33,729 nt of DNA. Origin: a virus. The position numbers and the translations under genes are program-made. Position 1 is the stretch's first letter; each line of letters begins with the position of its first letter. Under the pieces are notes generated by a model. The model had not been told where the DNA came from. It did no database searches and worked only from the letters and a program-made list of their open reading frames with translations. Location of the stretch: positions 1-33,729 of the IMG/VR virus record IMGVR_UViG_3300034073_002535; one strand, given 5' to 3'. Of the stretch, positions 30,935-33,729 are shown in pieces.

Positions 30935-32020
30935 TTATATAAATATAGTTTTGTTTACTTTTGACAAAGCGGATCCTATTACTTGATGCATATCGTAGTA
31001 TTTGTAATCAGCAAGTCTACCTCCAAAAATATATTTAGTTTCTATATTCATTAAACTTTTATACTTATTATACTTAATATTATTTTCAGTATCATTTATA
31101 GGATAATAAGGGTCTCCATTATTTTCAGGAAATTCCATAGATATTACAGTGTTACTTTGTTTGCCATACTCAAAATGCTTGTGTTCTGTTATCCTAGTAA
31201 ACGGGACTTCCTCGTCCGTATAATTCATCCCAGCAACTCCTTGATAATCACTCATTTGAAGATTGTATGTCTCAAATCTCAAACTTCTGTAATCTAGTTT
31301 TCCAAACTGATTATTATAAAATTCATCTATAGGTCCTGTATAGATTATTTTTTTAGCTATGGATTCAAAATAGTCCCTGTCTTTAAAATAATCATAGTTT
31401 AGTCTAACATTTATACCTTTTAACAGTTTTTGGAATATTTGAGTATAACCTCCTATGGGTATCCCAGAGTAAGTATCGTCATAGTAATTATCATCGAAAG
31501 ATAACCTTATTGGAAGCCTTTTTATTATACTAGTAGGTAAGTTTTTTGGATCCTTATTCCATTGTTTTTTTGTATATCCTTTTATAAAAATATTATAAAT
31601 CTCAGGACCTACTTGAGAAATAGCCCAATCTTCTAAATTCTTTGGGTCATTTATATTTACTTTAACATCCTCTAGCTTCCTAAAAGCTTCATCCGGAGTC
31701 GTCACTCCATAGATTTGATACAACGTCATTAAATTTATAGGAAAAGAATATATACTTCCTTTATAATTTACTTTCGGCCTATACTTAAAATCATTAAACT
31801 CTGCGTACTTTCTTACGTAGTCCCATATATTTTTATCAGAGGTATGAAATATGTGAGGACCGTATTTATGTACATTTATACCTTCCGTATTTTCAGTATA
31901 ACAGTTACCTCCTATATGAGATCTTTTGTCTATTACTAAACACTTAAACCCTCTATCGGTTAATTCTCTAGCACATACAGCTCCAAATAGACCTGATCCT
32001 ACAATTAAATAATCAAACAT
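30935..32020 (-). CDS. glf: UDP-galactopyranose mutase
   Basis: A 361-residue flavoenzyme close to the usual length (about 367). FAD-binding G8-S-G-L-F-G13, IDKRSHIGGNCYTE, HKYGPHIFHTSD (51-62, family motif), FIKGYTKKQW, TGPIDEFYNN, YRSLRFETYNL and the C-terminal ADYKYYDMHQVIGSAL all fit. It converts UDP-galactopyranose to UDP-galactofuranose, the donor for Galf glycans. It shares an operon with FkbM methyltransferase and glycosyltransferase genes, upstream of surface-protein genes. In a phage this suggests decoration of virion protein or modification of host glycan. Confidence 0.95.
   Translation of the reverse strand: MFDYLIVGSGLFGAVCARELTDRGFKCLVIDKRSHIGGNCYTENTEGINVHKYGPHIFHTSDKNIWDYVRKYAEFNDFKYRPKVNYKGSIYSFPINLMTLYQIYGVTTPDEAFRKLEDVKVNINDPKNLEDWAISQVGPEIYNIFIKGYTKKQWNKDPKNLPTSIIKRLPIRLSFDDNYYDDTYSGIPIGGYTQIFQKLLKGINVRLNYDYFKDRDYFESIAKKIIYTGPIDEFYNNQFGKLDYRSLRFETYNLQMSDYQGVAGMNYTDEEVPFTRITEHKHFEYGKQSNTVISMEFPENNGDPYYPINDTENNIKYNKYKSLMNIETKYIFGGRLADYKYYDMHQVIGSALSKVNKTIFI
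30937..30946 (-). promoter_or_regulatory. ATATTTATAT motif before the Thr-Pro pair
   Basis: Coding-strand ACTATATTTATATAATATGG: the motif overlaps the last codons and stop of the mutase gene and ends three bases before the ATG. Because it is partly coding, it is the weakest of the nine sites. Confidence 0.35.
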
Positions 32021-32629
32021 TTATTTCTTTATATATAGAGCATCTCCCCATTTATGAACTGTCATAAAAGTTTCAACTCTTGTTAAATTATATTTTGACA
32101 AATACTCATCTATTTCACTTACAAGTGCACAATCTTGATACAAATAATCTTCATTTACTTCGCAATACACGTAGTCAAATTTACTTAAATAATCCTTGAA
32201 TCCTTTAAAAACCTCTAATTCATATCCTTGTACATCTACATTTAAAAAGTTATACATGTCGATATTAATATTATTATCTAAAATTATATCTGACATTGTT
32301 TTTATTTGTATCTCTACTTCTTTTATAAAATTAACATGTGGATGTTCTTTTTCATGAGTTCCTAATTTTAAAAAAGAAGAAGATTCTCCATTATTTGCTA
32401 TTTTAAATGTCTCTATTTTATTCTCGTTACCTACCCCAGATATGATAACAATATCATTAGGACATCTTGATTTGAGACCCTCCTCATACTCTGGATTGGC
32501 CTCCACCCAAACAATAGGATTTATGCTATTACTTTCATACCAACCCTTTTCTTGTCCGTGGTGGGCTCCTATATGTATAGCTCCTTTTAGTGGGGTTATA
32601 AAGTGCTTCTTGAGATCTGTTATTAACAT
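32021..32629 (-). CDS. FkbM-family methyltransferase
   Basis: A 202-residue SAM-dependent methyltransferase. GAIHIGAHHGQEKGWYE (16-32) is motif I, VWVEANPEYEEGLKSR the acidic motif II, and NVDVQGYELEVFKGF (130-144) the conserved family block (D-V-Q-G-Y-E-L). FkbM proteins methylate hydroxyl groups, often on sugars of surface glycans. It lies between GT11 and the mutase with near-abutting junctions, so it probably caps or modifies the same glycan. Confidence 0.9.
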   Translation of the reverse strand: MLITDLKKHFITPLKGAIHIGAHHGQEKGWYESNSINPIVWVEANPEYEEGLKSRCPNDIVIISGVGNENKIETFKIANNGESSSFLKLGTHEKEHPHVNFIKEVEIQIKTMSDIILDNNINIDMYNFLNVDVQGYELEVFKGFKDYLSKFDYVYCEVNEDYLYQDCALVSEIDEYLSKYNLTRVETFMTVHKWGDALYIKK

Positions 32630-32632
32630 GTA

Positions 32633-33406
32633 TTATATTTTTAAAAAATTAGAACAATATAAATCATTCACATTCCAATCGGAATATCTTGATCCAAACC
32701 AAGTTATTGGAGCTATTATTTTTTTATTTTCATTGGTGCTTAGCCAAGATCCCCACCAACTAAAGGTACTATTTGCTATTATGTGATGGTCGCATTTTGA
32801 TATTAGACACATGTCATGAGCTAAGTCCTGTTTGTTGTATATTATGTTGGGGATTTTAAAATTATCTTTGCACCATACTATGTCATCTGAGGTACACACA
32901 AAAACTACATCTTCCCCATCTAACATTTTAATAGCCTTATTATAGTACTCTATAGTACATAAAGGATGGGCATCCGGATATAGCAAATAATCTCCTCTCC
33001 TCACATGCAAAGACACTTTTACTTTATTTTCATAGGGTTTTAAAAAATTATCTACCTTATTAGATATTTCTTTTTTGAAAGTATACTCTTTTTTAACTGC
33101 GCTAGGACAATGTTCAAAATACTTCTCAGTCTGGAAATACCCTCTAAAATTAGTACTTGTATCTATATTAAAGACTCCTTGATCAAAATGAAAGTGTTTT
33201 TCCTGATATAAGTTTAGTGTGTAAGTCTCTTTAATTTCACATTCTTTTATATCAAAAAAATCAAATAGATAACTTCTTTTTTTTACTTCTGGGTGTATTA
33301 CTATATCTGCCTCTATTTTATACTTTACTCCTAATAGTAATGCATATTGGAACATTTGATTTCCTAATTGTCCATATTTAGCAAGAAAATCATAAGTAAT
33401 TACCAT
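32633..33406 (-). CDS. GT11-type alpha-1,2-fucosyltransferase-like protein
   Basis: A 257-residue protein with GT11 signatures: YGQLGNQMFQYALLLGVKYK (11-30), SLHVRRGDYL (132-141, the GDP-fucose binding motif HxRRGDY), and ANSTFSWWGSWLS (211-223). GT11 enzymes transfer fucose from GDP-fucose to galactose in an alpha-1,2 link; acceptor specificity cannot be read here. GDP-fucose would have to come from the host or genes outside the window. The ATG overlaps the stop of the upstream glycosyltransferase, so they are co-translated. Confidence 0.88.
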   Translation of the reverse strand: MVITYDFLAKYGQLGNQMFQYALLLGVKYKIEADIVIHPEVKKRSYLFDFFDIKECEIKETYTLNLYQEKHFHFDQGVFNIDTSTNFRGYFQTEKYFEHCPSAVKKEYTFKKEISNKVDNFLKPYENKVKVSLHVRRGDYLLYPDAHPLCTIEYYNKAIKMLDGEDVVFVCTSDDIVWCKDNFKIPNIIYNKQDLAHDMCLISKCDHHIIANSTFSWWGSWLSTNENKKIIAPITWFGSRYSDWNVNDLYCSNFLKI

Positions 33407-33729
33407 TCTGCTGGTTTTTGAACTACATTATATATATACTTATCAGCTATAGATAAGGTATAGTCCACTTCTGAAGATTCTATATCAGAATAGTTTTTTC
33501 TCTGAGTTACTAAATTTTTAAGAGACATGTATATTTTATTTTCTTTCCTCTGACCTAAATTACCATAATACCCATCATTACAAGGATAACTTCTAAAAAA
33601 ATTTGAATTAGTCAATATTTTGTCATAAAATTTATTATTAATAGCATAAGCGTGATTAGTTGTTGTTCTTATAACTCTGCCTAAATTATCAGTTTCTTTA
33701 TAGTATTCTAATGGGTTGCACCCTAAATA
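33400..33729 (-). CDS. GT25-like glycosyltransferase, 5' end outside window
   Basis: The minus-strand frame is open from the right edge to TAA 33402-33400, at least 109 codons. A TTG at 33615 lies mid-frame and is not taken as the start. The visible part contains RTTTNHAYAINNKFYDKIL, SYPCNDGYYGNL, IYMSLKNLVTQRKNYSDIES and EVDYTLSI: the T-x-H-A-Y-x-I block and the late Q-x-x-x-S-D-I-E block are features of GT25-type glycosyltransferases (the family of LPS galactosyltransferases and of collagen galactosyltransferases). Only the C-terminal third is present, so the family call is tentative. It overlaps the fucosyltransferase-like gene by 7 bases. Confidence 0.68.
   Translation of the reverse strand, partial: YLGCNPLEYYKETDNLGRVIRTTTNHAYAINNKFYDKILTNSNFFRSYPCNDGYYGNLGQRKENKIYMSLKNLVTQRKNYSDIESSEVDYTLSIADKYIYNVVQKPAEW

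Noticed and set aside
6511-30946. Reading the TATAAATA strings on the plus strand as T4 late promoters for rightward genes
   Set aside because: There are no plus-strand genes to serve and the sites precede minus-strand starts; a minus-strand role is more sensible, though direction is not proven.
33400-33615. A 71-residue gene starting at TTG 33615
   Set aside because: The frame is open to the right edge and the upstream residues include the HAYAINNKFYDKI block typical of GT25-like enzymes, so it is the end of a longer gene.

Overview
The window is a low-G+C segment of a tailed, T4-like (contractile-tail) bacteriophage genome. Every convincing gene lies on the minus strand, so the natural reading direction is right to left. 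The assignment rests on recognisable T4-type morphogenesis proteins: large terminase (gp17), portal (gp20), prohead protease (gp21), acidic core scaffold (gp22), major capsid protein (gp23), neck proteins (gp13, gp14) and tail terminator (gp15), plus a T4-type primase, a PhoH ATPase and a SegE-like GIY-YIG protein. Almost no gene has a Shine-Dalgarno sequence and start codons sit in A-rich leaders; with the low G+C this hints at a Bacteroidota host, which is an inference only. I saw no tRNA, integrase or CRISPR array, and no gene-free stretch longer than 300 bases; the longest gap is 157 bases (10057-10213).

Layout in transcription order. 33.7-30.9 kb: glycan genes (GT25-like glycosyltransferase, entering from outside the window; GT11 fucosyltransferase-like; FkbM methyltransferase; UDP-galactopyranose mutase). 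30.9-29.1 kb: two paralogous proteins with Thr-Pro linkers and a small structural-type protein. 29.1-27.2 kb: SegE-like protein, primase and a conserved protein. 27.1-24.4 kb: a 908-residue nucleotidyltransferase-like protein ending in 18 leucine-rich repeats. 24.4-20.0 kb: a chain of small conserved phage proteins (ferritin-like, cupin-like, zinc finger, DUF5872-like, HiPIP-like). 20.0-18.95 kb: an HExxH metallopeptidase and two overlapping membrane/coiled-coil genes resembling a spanin pair. 18.95-7.3 kb: terminase, portal, several unassigned proteins, protease, scaffold, capsid. 7.2-3.2 kb: PhoH, gp13, an extra small gene, gp14, gp15. 2.9 kb to the left edge: a very large collagen-like (Gly-X-Y) fibre gene that runs out of the window.

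The genes largely serve virion building. Three themes stand out. (1) About eight proteins share a short N-terminal leader ending in [L/I/V]-x-E, the form of the T4 capsid-targeting sequence cut by gp21, suggesting a set of proteins packaged in the head. (2) A near-palindromic motif, ATATTTATAT on the coding strand, sits in most of the true intergenic gaps and probably marks operon starts. (3) A Ser/Thr-rich collagen-like fibre and Thr-Pro-rich proteins share the genome with a glycosylation cassette, so the virion surface may be glycosylated. The tail sheath and tube genes expected between terminase and portal are absent here.
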